Positions 12,251-23,700 of a DNA stretch of 64,000 nt are shown in pieces. The stretch spans positions 124,001 to 188,000 of the forward strand of contig JAEHOE010000031.1 of NCBI GenBank assembly GCA_016858145.1. Direction: 5' to 3'. The first letter of the stretch is position 1; each line of letters starts with the position of its first letter. Under the pieces are notes generated by a model, which saw nothing but the letters and a program-made list of their open reading frames with translations, was not told where the DNA came from and searched no databases. The stretch comes from Edaphochlamys debaryana (taxonomy: Eukaryota; Chlorophyta; Chlorophyceae; Chlamydomonadales). A program made the translations under genes and the position numbers.

Positions 12251-13920
12251 CTACTGCTCCGCAGCCACCACCGCCCTCAGCAAGTCCAGCGCCTGCGCAT
12301 AGCGGCCCGCGCGGTACTCCCTGTCGATGGCGCACAGGCGCATGGTGCGGGAGAGGATGAGGCGGAAGTCGGCCGGGTCGTTGGGGCCCATGCGGCCTTC
12401 CTTCCACGCGTAGCGCACGTGGCCCGTGTGGAGGAGCTGTGGGGAAGGGGGCGGCAGCGGCAGGGAGCGAGGGTGTGAGCCTGCAGGCGAGGGGCGCAAG
12501 GAGCGGGATGGGCAGGCCTTCCACCCACTTTGACGGAGAAGATGTAGGCCATGAGCCCGATGGCGCCCGCCGTGACGGCGATGGCGGCACCCGTGCCTAA
12601 TCCCACCTGCGGCCGTAAGAGCGACACACGCATGATGAGTCGGGCAGGAGTAGGAGCTCCCCAGCAGCGGCTCAGACGCATGGGTAACCATCGTTTCAGG
12701 GGGCACGACGAGTGCATTTTCATTTAGACTCGGGCCCCTTGGACTGCATACTGTCCTCAACCCTTGGCCCAAGCCCTCCTTGGCGAGAGCCTCGGCCGCC
12801 TCACCGCTCCGCACGCCGCTGCACCCGCCGCCACCGACGCGCAGGCGTACCCCATCGCGAACAACTGGCTGGAAGGGGAGGCGCCGTTGGTGAGCATGAG
12901 CACGCGCCTGGGCGGGGCCGGGGCACGGGGGCAAGGGAAGGGGAAGGGATGGGCGTGGTGCTTACGGTTGCAGGGCTGTGTTGCGACAGGTCAACGCATC
13001 CTAGCGCGTGCGCCGTAGCCCAGGCTCGGACCGTGTGTCGTCTCACAGCTTGTCTACGTCCCGCAGGGAGAAGCGAAAGGCCGTGCCCGACAGGCTGCCG
13101 AACATGATGCACAGGAAGTAGAAGGTGACAGCCAAGATCTGGGGGTGGAGGTCACGGGAGGGGGCGGGGTGAGCCGCGCCGCGGGTCAGGCTCTGCCTTC
13201 TGCCTGGGACTCTGTGACGTGCTTTGTCGATCTCCAGGACTCACGTTGGACACGTTGAAGAGGACGACCATCCACGACGCCTCGTCCCGCCCCTCCTCCA
13301 GCAGGCCCCCGGGGGGCGAGTACAGGAACTGGAAGCACAGGATGACGAACAGGCCTGTAAAGAGATGGAGAACGGTCGGTCCCCCGTGTCCTTGGTGCCC
13401 ATGTTCCTTCCCCCCTTGGTTGTGGCCGGGATCCCGTGGGCTCGTGATACGGGGCTTTCGACTGGGCAGAAACCAGAAGGCGCGGGGTGGGTGACGGGGT
13501 GGGTTGTGACGGCGTGCGGGCAGCGGAGGTATCCTCCCTCGGCCCATGGCCCTCACCGCTGATGATGGACAGCGTGTCCATGACCGACGTGAGCTGCTCT
13601 GTCGTCTGTATGATTCCGCGGTCCAGCGCGAGAATCGCCCAGCTGTGATACAGACGAGTGTCAATCTTGAGAATTTCCTTCATTGTGTCCTCCAGTATGC
13701 TCATCCCGTGCCATCGAGGCCAGGTCCTCTCGAGCAGGAGCTGGTCTTCGAGCGGCAGCTCCTCAATATGAGTCTTATCGAGGGTGTTTGCGTCTTTTCT
13801 CTCAGTCGATGTCGGGTCGAGGATGCTTGCGCCTTCTCCGTCTTTTCCCTTGTGCTGCTTGGCTTCATGTGTCCCGTCGCCGACAGACGCAGCCTCACGG
13901 GGGTGTATGCGGGCGCTCAT
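12251..13920 (-). CDS. Unidentified multi-pass membrane protein
   Basis: Six exons join in phase: 13557-13920, 13245-13354, 13047-13138, 12805-12868, 12529-12606, 12251-12436, giving 297 residues. The N-terminal 100 residues are charged and soluble. Then come three or four hydrophobic segments: SGLFVILCFQFLY, VVLFNVSNILAVTFYFLCIMF, FAMGYACASVAAGAAACGA and GTGAAIAVTAGAIGLMAYIF, followed by a positively charged C-terminal helix rich in Arg and Leu. The exon fits are strong because phase and hydrophobicity agree at every junction. I do not recognise the family; the layout (soluble head, clustered membrane spans, short basic tail) is compatible with a membrane anchor or channel-like protein. The start is the first ATG in frame; the frame stays open to about 14004, so an upstream exon is possible. 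Confidence 0.65.
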
Positions 13921-15107
13921 GTTCGCCGCTGCAACATGCCGCGTATGGTTTGTCGAGTCTTGAGGCGACTTCCCCTTCCGTATGCTAGGTGAGATGTGAC
14001 GCAAGGTTCAAGTTGTGTTGATGTCAGTGGGGTGCTTGTGCCGCGCGGGTGTGACCAGGCTGCTCGTCCAGCACGGCAGGATAGGGCACTAGGGGGCACT
14101 TTGTCAGGTTCTGACCCGCCCTCCCGCTGCCGCCCGCCGCCGGCGGCTGTCACTCCGGACCTGACCAGATGCCCGGTGCTCGTCCAGTACGTCGTATCAG
14201 GGCTGTCACGGGTCCTGTGAGGCTGCGGCCCGGACCACGCCAAGCACGGCCCGCTGACGGCGCTGACTGGCCCTGGACCTGCCTGGACTGACCTGGCCGA
14301 TGGCCTGCCGCCGCTGAGCAGTGAGACGTATCTCTTGTGTGAAACCAAACCGGATGCCCAGCTCCTTCCAGCATTATGTCCGACGTACTGAGGTCCTACA
14401 GTCCGAGCTCCGAGGACCCACGAGGATCATGCTATGCTCGCAGGCCACGTCACCCGCTCCATCCCTGTCCCCTCCACCTGCCCCCACCTGCACGGCCCCT
14501 GCGAGCACAGAACCCCTCCACCTGCCCCCACAGTGCCCCACATGTCCACCGGCTCCTTGTCGTCCACCCCTCGCACCCTCGCACCCTTCCACGTCTGCAA
14601 ACCCCTCCTGCAGTTGACGAACCCCCCTGCGTGTACAACCTTACATGGTGTTGGTCACACGTTGTCCTCGCCCCACAGCGCTGCCTACCTTTTACATATC
14701 ATTCTGACTACAAGTACATAGCAACACGGCCTTCCCATGTTTCCAAGAGTCTTGGAGCCCCACTCAATCCCTGCTGGTTGCCGCTGCACAAGCATGCACA
14801 ACCCGTGGATCTACTCTCTTTGAACAGGTCGCTTTCCCCTGGTCCTCTCTCTTAAGAGCGCTTACGTCCGCTTCTGTCCTGCAGACCGTTCTGCCTGAAG
14901 CTTCCCGCCGGCTGCCCGCCATACGCTCCAGGCTCCACCGACCAGGGCTTGCACCCTGCCTCCTCAGCCTACCCAACGCCGGCTGCGGCTCCATGCACGC
15001 CCTCATGCGCCCGACCCAGTACCGTACGCCCCCAGCCACTGGCAATGCTGCCAGGACAGCCCAGCAGCGGACGGGCGGTGCGGGGGCGCTATCCCCCGGT
15101 CCACCGC
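13921..15107. other. Intergenic region between membrane-protein gene and GT61 gene
   Basis: No convincing gene. It contains the promoter side of the membrane-protein gene and the 3' region of the glycosyltransferase gene, including two minus-strand TGTAA motifs (plus-strand ttaca at 14641-14645 and 14692-14696). The stretch 14450-14610 is C-rich with short repeats of the type ccacctgcccc. Confidence 0.4.
14641..14696 (-). terminator. Candidate poly(A) signals of GT61 gene
   Basis: Two TGTAA pentamers on the minus strand lie about 410 and 465 bases beyond the stop codon at 15108. TGTAA is the usual poly(A) signal in Chlamydomonas and Volvox. The pentamer is short, so chance occurrence is possible. 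Confidence 0.35.
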
Positions 15108-18100
15108 TCAGGCCAGGGCGTCCATAAGCTTCCTCAGGCCCGCCGCCATGATCACCGGGCTGACCGTGCTGCCGTCGGAGGACACAGCCATGTAGCGGTG
15201 GCCCAGCATGTAGGCCTGCGGGGTGCAGGGCCGGCGGGGGTGGGGGCCCGTGTGGACCAGCGGCATCCCGTGTCCGTGTGTTGGGGTGTAGCTATGCGTG
15301 TTGCGCCGCGTGCCCCAGCAAGACCTCAGTCTCACGTGCCCTTCAAGCACTATGTCCCTGCGTGCCCAGTGCCCACCTGGTTGTGGAAGTTCACGTCGCC
15401 GTCGGAGTTGTGCTGCACCTGCGTGCGGCGAGGCGCGGAGGCATGGCGTCAAGGCCTGCTCCTTTCTATCGCACGTATACTCGCCGTACGCCCCGCTCGC
15501 CAAGCGGCTCCGCTCCCCCAGCCCGTGCCCCCGAGCCTCCCCCCCACGCGCACCTCCAGCACCGCCCCCTTGCCGGGCGCCATCCACACCATGTTGGCCA
15601 GCCCCGGGCCGTGCACCCCCGCCAGGATGGAGGCGCCGCCCAGCACCTGGCCGCACGGATGGGGGCAGCCGCGGGGGCGGAGCGGTGGTGAGAGAGGCGG
15701 GCGAGCGCAGTTAGCAGGGGCGGAGCGGTAAGGGGCAAGGGCGAGTGCATGACGTATGCGGCCCTGAGCAACACGACGGCAAGCACACCGTCGCAGCAGG
15801 CTGGCATGGGTCCCAAGACGGGCCAAGCCACCACAGACCCCCCGGCGCAGGCCAAGTCCCCACCGCACCTGGAGCTGCTCCGGGAAGAAGGCCATGTCCC
15901 CCAGCTCCACCACCCGCAGCTCGAACACCGTGTTGGAGGGCCGGCAGCGACCGCCCGAGGCCAGCCGCCGCCGCTCCCCGCCGTCCCCTGCCTCCGTGTC
16001 CGCCTCCGTGCCTGGCCCGGCCGTAGCCTGCGCCTCGCCGCCGGGGGTGAGGAGCACCGGGCGCTCTGACCGCCCCCAGCCGCGGCCCAGCAGCCGCCGC
16101 AGGCCCGACCCCACCGCGCCCAGGGTCTTGGCCGCCCCGCCGGTGCGCAGGCAGGACTCATCGTTCCAGCGCCAGACCTCGCGCTGCAGCTCCAACACCA
16201 CCTCGCCTGTGGAGAAGGGGCAGGAGCGGAAGTAGAGGCTGAGGAGAGGCTAGAAGATGTGTTGTGATGGTTAGGTAGGCGTGGGCCGAGGTGTGGACAG
16301 GCGGGTTGGGGGGCAAGGGGAGGGCCGAGGATGTGGGCGGCGGCTCAGTGCTCACCCTCGTTCCTGAGCCGAGGCGGCTCCTGCGAGTTTGCAGGCGCGG
16401 CCGGGTCCCGCACTTGCACACTGCGGCGGCTCACCCACACCACCGTCTGCGCAAGGGCCGGCAAGGCGTCAGCGTGGATGCCCAACTGAGAAGCATTACG
16501 GACATGTGCAAAGCTCGCAGATGTCATGGGGCCTCCCGGCCCCCGGTCTCACCTTGCGCACGGCCTTGCCGGCGGCGGGCTTGAAGGCGCTGCGGAAGGG
16601 CGACTCCACAGCGGGGCCCATGAGGTGGCGCAGCCACAGCGAGGCGGCAGTCACCAGCGGGGAGCGGCAGGTGACCCGGTTGCCGGGGCCCATGGAGGTG
16701 AGGATGGACACGGCTGAGGAGGCGCTGTGCACCGCCCGCCTGCGGTGTGGGGTTGACAGTAAAGCGGAAAGATTGACGTGCAGGTCAGACGAAAGATCGG
16801 AAGGACATGTGACTTAGGACCGCTCTCGGCGACCCCAGATGCAGCGCAACACCCAGGCCCTCTGCGACCCCTGCCCCTGGAGCCCTCCCTGCCACCCACG
16901 TGAGGCACGTGTCCGAGGACCAGGGCGCGCGGCTGAGCATGCGCAGGGGGTAGGGCCGGGAGAGCGCGGCCCACACGTCCAGGTAGGGGCCATCGGGCTT
17001 GCCGTCCACCACCGCCACCTGCGGAGGGCAGGACGGAAGGGGGGTCACGCGGGGGCCACGTCTGCTTCAGACAAGCCCCAGAGCTCTATCCCTGCCGCAC
17101 CAGCTGTGCCTGTGTGCCATTCCTGCGCAGCCTGCTGCCCCCGTCGTCTCTGGCCAGACGCCAGGCCCCTCCTCTCCCTCCCCTTCCCCCCTTCCCTCTC
17201 TCCCCCTTCCCCCCACCTGCAGCCCCTGCTCCTGCAGGACGGGGTCGTCCAGCACCAGCAGCGACACGAACGTAGACACCAGGTCCTGGGGCGTGTGTGT
17301 GTGTGGGGGGGGGGGGGGTGGCACGGGGGTGTGGGTGCTGGGATCAGGAGCGCTGGGGTGAAAAGTATGGGGCAAGTGACACGCAGCAGACTACCAATAC
17401 CATCCTGTCCCGGCAGTTGCCGCATGCACCAAGGCGATGTGTCATTCCGTCACCTCGCACCTCGAGGGTAGCCTGCGCCGACAGCGGGTCCCGGCGGCTG
17501 AGCAGCAGCACCGGGTGCGCCACGGGGCCCCGCGTGCGGCCGCTGCTGGTGGCGTTGGCGGGCAGCGCGGGGGGCGCAGCGCAGGCTGTACGGACATTGT
17601 CGTACGCCTCGTCCCTCAGCGCGTCCTTCATCCAGCGCTTCACCCCATCCGCCGCCATGTAGCCCGCGGCGGGGGTGGAGCGGTTGTCCACCTTGCAGGC
17701 CGCGCGGAAGGAGCCGGGCGGGGCGGCGGGCATGGCCGCGGCCGAGGTGCCCAGGAAGAAGCTGCGGGGGGCAGGGGGGCGGCAGGGGAGGGGGGCATGT
17801 GCTGATGAGGCCAAGTGAGGCCGCAAGGCGGGGCGGCTGCTTTCTGGGCTTGAAGGCGGGCCTTGAAGGGCGTGCGAGTAACAGGACCTGCATGCGGCAT
17901 GTCCCCCCAGGGACTCCTGCCTGGACCCCGTCCCATGAGGGCCCCAGTAGCCCAGACCCTCCCCGAACACCAGCAGGCTGCGGTAGCGCTTCGGACATTA
18001 AGGCGCGTGCTCAGGTCCTGCACGACGCATGTCCCCACTGCCAAGGGCCCTGGGGACTCTTGCCTAGAACCCGTCTCCAGTAGCCCACTCCCTCCCCCAA

Positions 18101-19976
18101 CACCACCAGGCTGCAGTATGCTGCAATCCCCGGCCGTCCATGGACCCGGACAGACCCGACCCACTTGGTGTCGAGCACCGTATTGGTGGAGACTGCGAAC
18201 ATGAGCTGCGCCTGCTTGTCTTCGAACGGGAACAGCGCGATGGAGGACTTGGGCCCCGCCGCCGCCGCCGCCGAGGCAGCCGCCGCGGCCTTGGCGGCAG
18301 CCGCGGCCGCCGAGCTGCCACTGGATGACGAGCTCGACCCGCCCTTGCTACTGCCTCCGCCGCTGCTGCTGCTACTGCTGCTGCTGCTGTAGCCCTTGCT
18401 GCCCGCCTTGGTGACTAGCGAGACCTTGCCGGCGGCAGTCATGGCGGACTTGCTGGCGGTCGCCGCCGCGCCCTTGAGCGTGGCGGTGAAGGAAGCCGCC
18501 GAGGCCGCCGCAGACAGCCGGAAGGCCGTGCTCGCGTTGACCGACCCCTTGCCGCTGCTGCTAGATCCCGATCCAGAGCCGGAGCTGGATCCAGTGCTGC
18601 TCGCGAGCCCCGAGCCCGACCCCGCACCAGCGGTGGTCGCAGCACCGCCGCTGCCTTTGAGCCGGCGGCCCCCGGCGCCGCCGCCCTGTCCGGCCCCCGG
18701 CGCGGAACACCAAGCCACGCGGGATCTCCGCCACCGGTCGATGTACGACATGCCGTAGCCCTCCTCGCAGTCCTTGGTCTGCAGCCCGACCTGGCGAATG
18801 GCCTCCGCCAGCCAGTACCGCAGGTCCAGCTGGGGAGGGAGCCGGCATGCGGAAGTGAGCGTGACCCCTGCGGCCTTGAACCGGCTGGCTTCAGCCCCAC
18901 ACAATGCTCTCCAACACAGCCCAGGTGCACGGCGCAAGGCATGCAACTGACAACTCCTCAGAGATAAGCACAGCAGCGGGCACCTCACTTTGCTGCGCTG
19001 TAAGACCGAGCCCCATCTGCCTCGCTTGGCAACCTTCAATGCCTCGCCCGCCCCCTTCCCCCACCCTCTGCCTTCTACGCCCCACCTTGAGCCGGTCATA
19101 ATCATCCAAGCCCAGGGGGTCCAGGTCGGGCCCAGCCTGGCCCCCGCCCATCATGTACGAGTTCAGGCCCAGAAGCTGAGGAGGGCGGAATGGGGTGGCG
19201 GACCGGGGAGTGGGGTCAGGAGGGGGCCAGCGGCCAGGGACAATGCAGGTGCAGGCGGAAGGAGAGCCCATCAACAAGAGCGAAGACTGGCTTCCATATG
19301 TACAAGAACGACACACTACCAGGGTCGCCACCGCTCCTCCCAGGTGGGCTCACCCCTGACAGCCCGGTCAGGGCGCCAGACACGCCTTGGCCGGACCCCG
19401 TGCCTCCGATGCCCCCCGGCCCCAGGTTGCCGCCGCCCGCCCAGGCAGCGGCCCGTGCGCAGTCCAGAGAGGTGCAGCGCGAGCCCCCCGGCAGCCAGTT
19501 GTGGACGGACGCTAGGCGGGCGCCGTTCTTTGCGCCGAGGAAGAGCACCAGGCAGAAGGCAAACGCCACTAGGATGGGGAGAAGGATGCACTGGAAGGGC
19601 CAGTCGCCCCATTCCGACCACTGCTGGATGAGGCGGTGTGTAGCTCTGTGGGGTCGGAGGATAGCGAGGGGAGGAGCCGCATGGTTTAGGCGGGGCGCAG
19701 GGTTGTTCACGCCAGCACAAGGGAGCACACCGTGGTGGGCACACCGTGTGAGCGGACATGACCCCGGGGTCCCCTGGTCCCAAGGTCCAGCCCTTAACCC
19801 ATATCGCACCTTGCTAGCCTCTTCTCCTTATCGTGTGCCTTATCGTGTCCCTTCCCGTGGCTGAGGCTGAGGCGGAGGCTGAGATGCCCGCTCGGGTGCG
19901 AGTGGAGCTTGTCGTCCTCTGTGTCGTCGGCTGTTACACGACGGTCCCGAGCCGGACTCAGCACCGACGAAGACAT
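15108..19976 (-). CDS. GT61/DUF563-type glycosyltransferase, type II membrane protein
   Basis: Thirteen exons keep phase: 19810-19976, 19354-19645, 19086-19175, 18165-18829, 17461-17761, 17217-17285, 16900-17018, 16553-16739, 16356-16446, 15869-16206, 15554-15646, 15377-15418, 15108-15215; about 853 residues. After a basic-acidic N-terminal tail there is one membrane span (ILLPILVAFAFCLVLFLG), typical of Golgi type II enzymes. A Ser/Ala/Gly-rich stem with a polyserine run follows. The C-terminal part carries MAFFPEQLQ and then ASILAGVHGPGLANMVWMAP, matching the GT61/DUF563 signature in which a G.HG.GL.N motif precedes a PG..V.E strand. Family members add xylose, arabinose or GlcNAc to proteins or polysaccharides in the secretory pathway; the donor cannot be read here. 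The role would fit glycosylation of wall or matrix glycoproteins. Confidence 0.8.
17885..18120. repeat. Imperfect tandem duplication inside a GT61 intron
   Basis: Two diverged copies of roughly 110-130 bases lie in the intron 17762-18164. Both contain gcatgtcccc, gggactc(c/t)tgcct, ccagtagccca, accctccccgaacaccagcaggctgc or close variants. The copies differ by substitutions and small gaps. Confidence 0.55.
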
Positions 19977-20759
19977 GTCGTGCTTCCGCAAGCAAAAGGA
20001 GGAGGCAGTCTTCTAGAAAGCGTGTGCAACGCCCCTTGCAACTCCCGGGCTCCGAGGCAGTATGCTAGCTGTCCAGCATATTGGGTGAGCTAAGCGCCAC
20101 TCGTGACGAAGCGGCGTTAGCGCTGTTCTGGGTGCATCGTCGAGGTTAGCGCCCTATATGCGTACCAACTCAAGAATGCGCTCGGGCATAGTCCCCAGTA
20201 TCGATGGATTGAGATGTGTGTCGCGTTTGAGCGGAGCGCAGCAATGGCCGTTCGACTTGCGTCGACATGCTTGCACGACCCGTGCGCGATTGAGCTCAAT
20301 GCGCTTGCCCGAGTGCCTTGCCCCGCGACGCGCTATAAACATCACAATTCTTGAATTTTAGCAGTAACACAAGGTTGGAAAAGCCCTTTCCAAACGGCCA
20401 CGCGCCGGTTGATTCCAACGCTGTGCCGCGAGCGTCTGCCAGCACGTCCTGCTGGAGGTCGCTGTGGGCAATGCAGCCTGCAAGAAACCGGGCACAAGCG
20501 GCAGAGCGAGGGCGCAAGCGGGGTCCGGGTCGACGGCGCAGCAGGCTCTGGCCTGCGCGTGCTGGCGCCTGCAAGCGCGGCTGCTTGTGCACATCGCTTG
20601 CTCCCTCAATGCAGTTGAGCGCTCCACGGAGGGGGAAGAGTCATGGCGGGGAGGGGGCCCGCGGGGCGCTGGCCGGGGGGGGCGCCCTGATGCGGCGCTG
20701 AAGCTTTCGAAGCTCCTGAACCGGCCTGCACCAACAGCCGCCTACCTTTCCGCACCACG
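19977..20759. other. Divergent intergenic region between GT61 gene and gene B
   Basis: The GT61 gene reads left and gene B reads right, so this about 780-base region should hold both promoters. No gene was found. Less GC-rich patches occur at about 20150-20370. No clear TATA box was assigned. Confidence 0.4.
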
Positions 20760-23700
20760 ATGCCCCCACAGCAAGGTGAGCAGTGGCACAGCCGCTAAGG
20801 CTCTGGCGGTCGGGGGAGCAGTCCTGCACGCGTTTTAGTGGCCCGGTCTGCGGCCTCGCCTCCACCACGCATCACCAAGCCCGCTCCTCCCCACCCGTAG
20901 GGTTCCTTCTGGACGGCCCCTGCTGTAGCGGCAGCGGCGGGAGCCTGGAGGCCACTGTCAAGTGCGAAGGGGCTGGCCTGCGGCAGCGACTGCCTCGCGG
21001 CGCCAAGACGCGGGCCTGCGACCGCATCGCCAGCCAGGCCAGCCAGCTATCGGACGAGGGCCCCGGCCAGGCAATGGACCCCGCGGAGTCCCAGCCCATC
21101 AGCGTCAGAGTCTGGCGGCAAGAGGGTGACGGGCAGGGCGAGGGCGAGGGCGGCGTGCTGCTCATTGCGCTCTGTGGGGAGGTCCAGGGACTGCCGGGCC
21201 CCGGCGCGGCGGCAGGCAGCAGCGCCGAGAGCGGCAATGCGCCTGCACACAGCGGCCCTGGCGGCAGCGGCAGAGGGCTAGTGCAGCTGAAGGCCGAGCC
21301 GCTGCCGGAAGTCCCCCTCGGCGCCATTCTGCCTGGCCCAGCCGACGGCGACTCCGCCGCGCCGCAGCTACCTGCGCCCCCGCCCCCCACGCCACAACCC
21401 GCCGGAGCGTGCCGCCAGGCCTTCGCCTGTGAGCTGAGGAGCACCATCAACAACTCCTCCCTGCACCTGCCGCCGCCAACGGTGGCGGCCCTCTTCCCTC
21501 AGGCCGACCCCGCCGCCGGCCCCACGAGCTGGGAGGTCAGGCCCCAGGCCGCAAGCCCCGACGGGAGCCCCGTCGGCCACCCGTACAGGGTGCGGATGCG
21601 CCTACACCCATCGGGAGACGGCAGCGCCTACGCCTCTATCGCCAAGAGCCTGGCCCTAAACTTCGTGGAGCGGCCAGAGCTGGATGGCGCGTTGCCGTCG
21701 GCCGCCCACGCTTCGACGCGCTCTAGCGGCGTGCTGGCCGCGGCTGCAGCACCCGGGACGCCTGCCCAGCGGGCCGTGAGCACCGCCGCCCCAGCCATGA
21801 AGCGCTCTGAACCAGATGCGGGCGGAGGCGCTGGCGTGGCGACAGCTGCTGCCGGCGGGGCCGTACCCGCCGCTGACCCCGCCGCGAACCTACACCTCCT
21901 TCTGGGCCCGGCCGTTGGCCCTCACCCCACAACCGTTATCCCCGACTCCGTCGCAGCACCGGTCCCCTTGTACGGCCTGCCTCACGACGCCAATGGCTGC
22001 AATGCCAGGGTGGGCGCTGCGGGCGCGGCCGCCGCCGCCGCTGGAACGGCGGCCGCCACCTCCGCCGCCGCCACCATCGCCGGCGCTGGCACCACCATCA
22101 CTGCCGCTGGCGCTGCGCAGGCAGCCAGCATGCTTGCCGCTCCCGCCGGCGTTCTGCAGGCCACGGCTGCGGCTGCGGTGGCGGCGCTGGTCAACAAGAT
22201 TGCATCCGGCAGTACCCGCGAGAGCAGCAGCAGCGGCGGCGGCGGCGGCGGCATGGACTTGGACGGGGTTGACAGCGCCAGCTACGACCTTGGAGGTGGC
22301 GGCGGCGGGGGCGGAGGCAGCGGCGGCGGGGGCAACGGCAGGGGCATCGGCGGGGGCGGCGGCGGCGGCGCAGCTGCGTCGTTAGGGCCGGCGCAGCAGC
22401 CCAGCGTCGGCGTGCCGTACAGCGGATCTCTGCCTGCCGAGGAGGCAGCTCCGCTGGTTGGCGACAGTGCGGCGGCCCCGGACGAGCAGCCGCCACTCAT
22501 GCCCAGGGCCCAGCACTGCCCGCCCGCCAGCGCCTCTGGGCCCAGTGTGGGCGCACGCGCCACCGGCAGCTGCAGCTCAAGCGGCCACGGGGCGGCTGGC
22601 TCCGGGGCTGGCGAGGCGGCCGCCGCCGGGGCCAGGCCTTCGGTAGCAGCCCCCGGCGTTCAGGGCGGGGTCGGAGGATCCCGCTCCTCTGCAGCTGCCA
22701 CCGGAGCACCGCATTCGCCACACAAGCAGGCTGGGCGGCCGAAGCGCGCGCCCGAGCCGCAGGAGGGCACGCAGCCGCAGCCGCGGGGCCTGGGCAAGCG
22801 AGCGCGGTGTACTGCGTCTGCGGGACCCGGGGAGAACGTCGAGACGGACGCGTCTGCACCTGGAGCGCAGGCGGCCCTGCAGCCTGTAGCCGCGGAGCCT
22901 GCGGAACTGGCCACGCCTGCCACCGAGGCAGAGCTGCCAGCCAGCCGCCGCCTGGCGCCCCTCGGGAACTCAGGCCCATCGCTGCCGCCCTTGCGGCCCG
23001 CCACCTGCGGCTGTGCCGCCTGCCCGCAACGGGCGACGTCGCTGCGGACGAGGACCCCTCCGACCTTCCCCCTCTGCAGCCTGGCGAGCTGCGGCTGTGT
23101 GGGCTGACCGTCCACCCCGACCTCGCGCCCTCCGTGCGGCAGGCCATGCAGGAGTGGGAGGCAAGCCGGGAGGCAGCTTCACGACAAGGCCGCCGCAGCC
23201 ACCACAGCCGCCAGGTCCACGTCATCACCGACGATGCCTTTGCGGCCCTGGACCTGGCCTCGGCCGGCGGCGGCGCCGCCCCCACGAGCTCCGGCGGCGC
23301 CGAGAGGTCTGCCTCCGCCTCCGCCAGCGCACTGCTGACGCCGGCGACGTTACCAGCGGCCCTGCCCGGTCTGGATGCCGCCACTGTCGCCCACGGCGTC
23401 GCCTACCTGCTTGGGCTTACCGCCCAGCCCATGGCGGAGCTGCCGGAAGGTCCGGTGCTGGCGGCTGGAAGCGTGACGGCCGCCCGGGGAGAAGAGGCGT
23501 CGGCCCCCGCACGCCTGCAGGCGACTGAGCCGCTGGCGGCATGGAGCGTGCTGGGCGTGCTGGGCGGCTACGTGCTGCCGCGTGCTGCGGCTGAGGAGAT
23601 GCAGGAGTGGGGGCACGAGGACCTCGGGGCGGAGGCGCGCCAGGCGCTGCTCGCACGGGCGCGCGGGGATGAGGGCCTGTTCGCACCGGCGTGGGAGCTG

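Noticed and set aside
14321..14900. Plus-strand frames as a small proline-rich gene
   Set aside because: C-rich low-complexity intergenic sequence; several frames open at once, no splice or start context.
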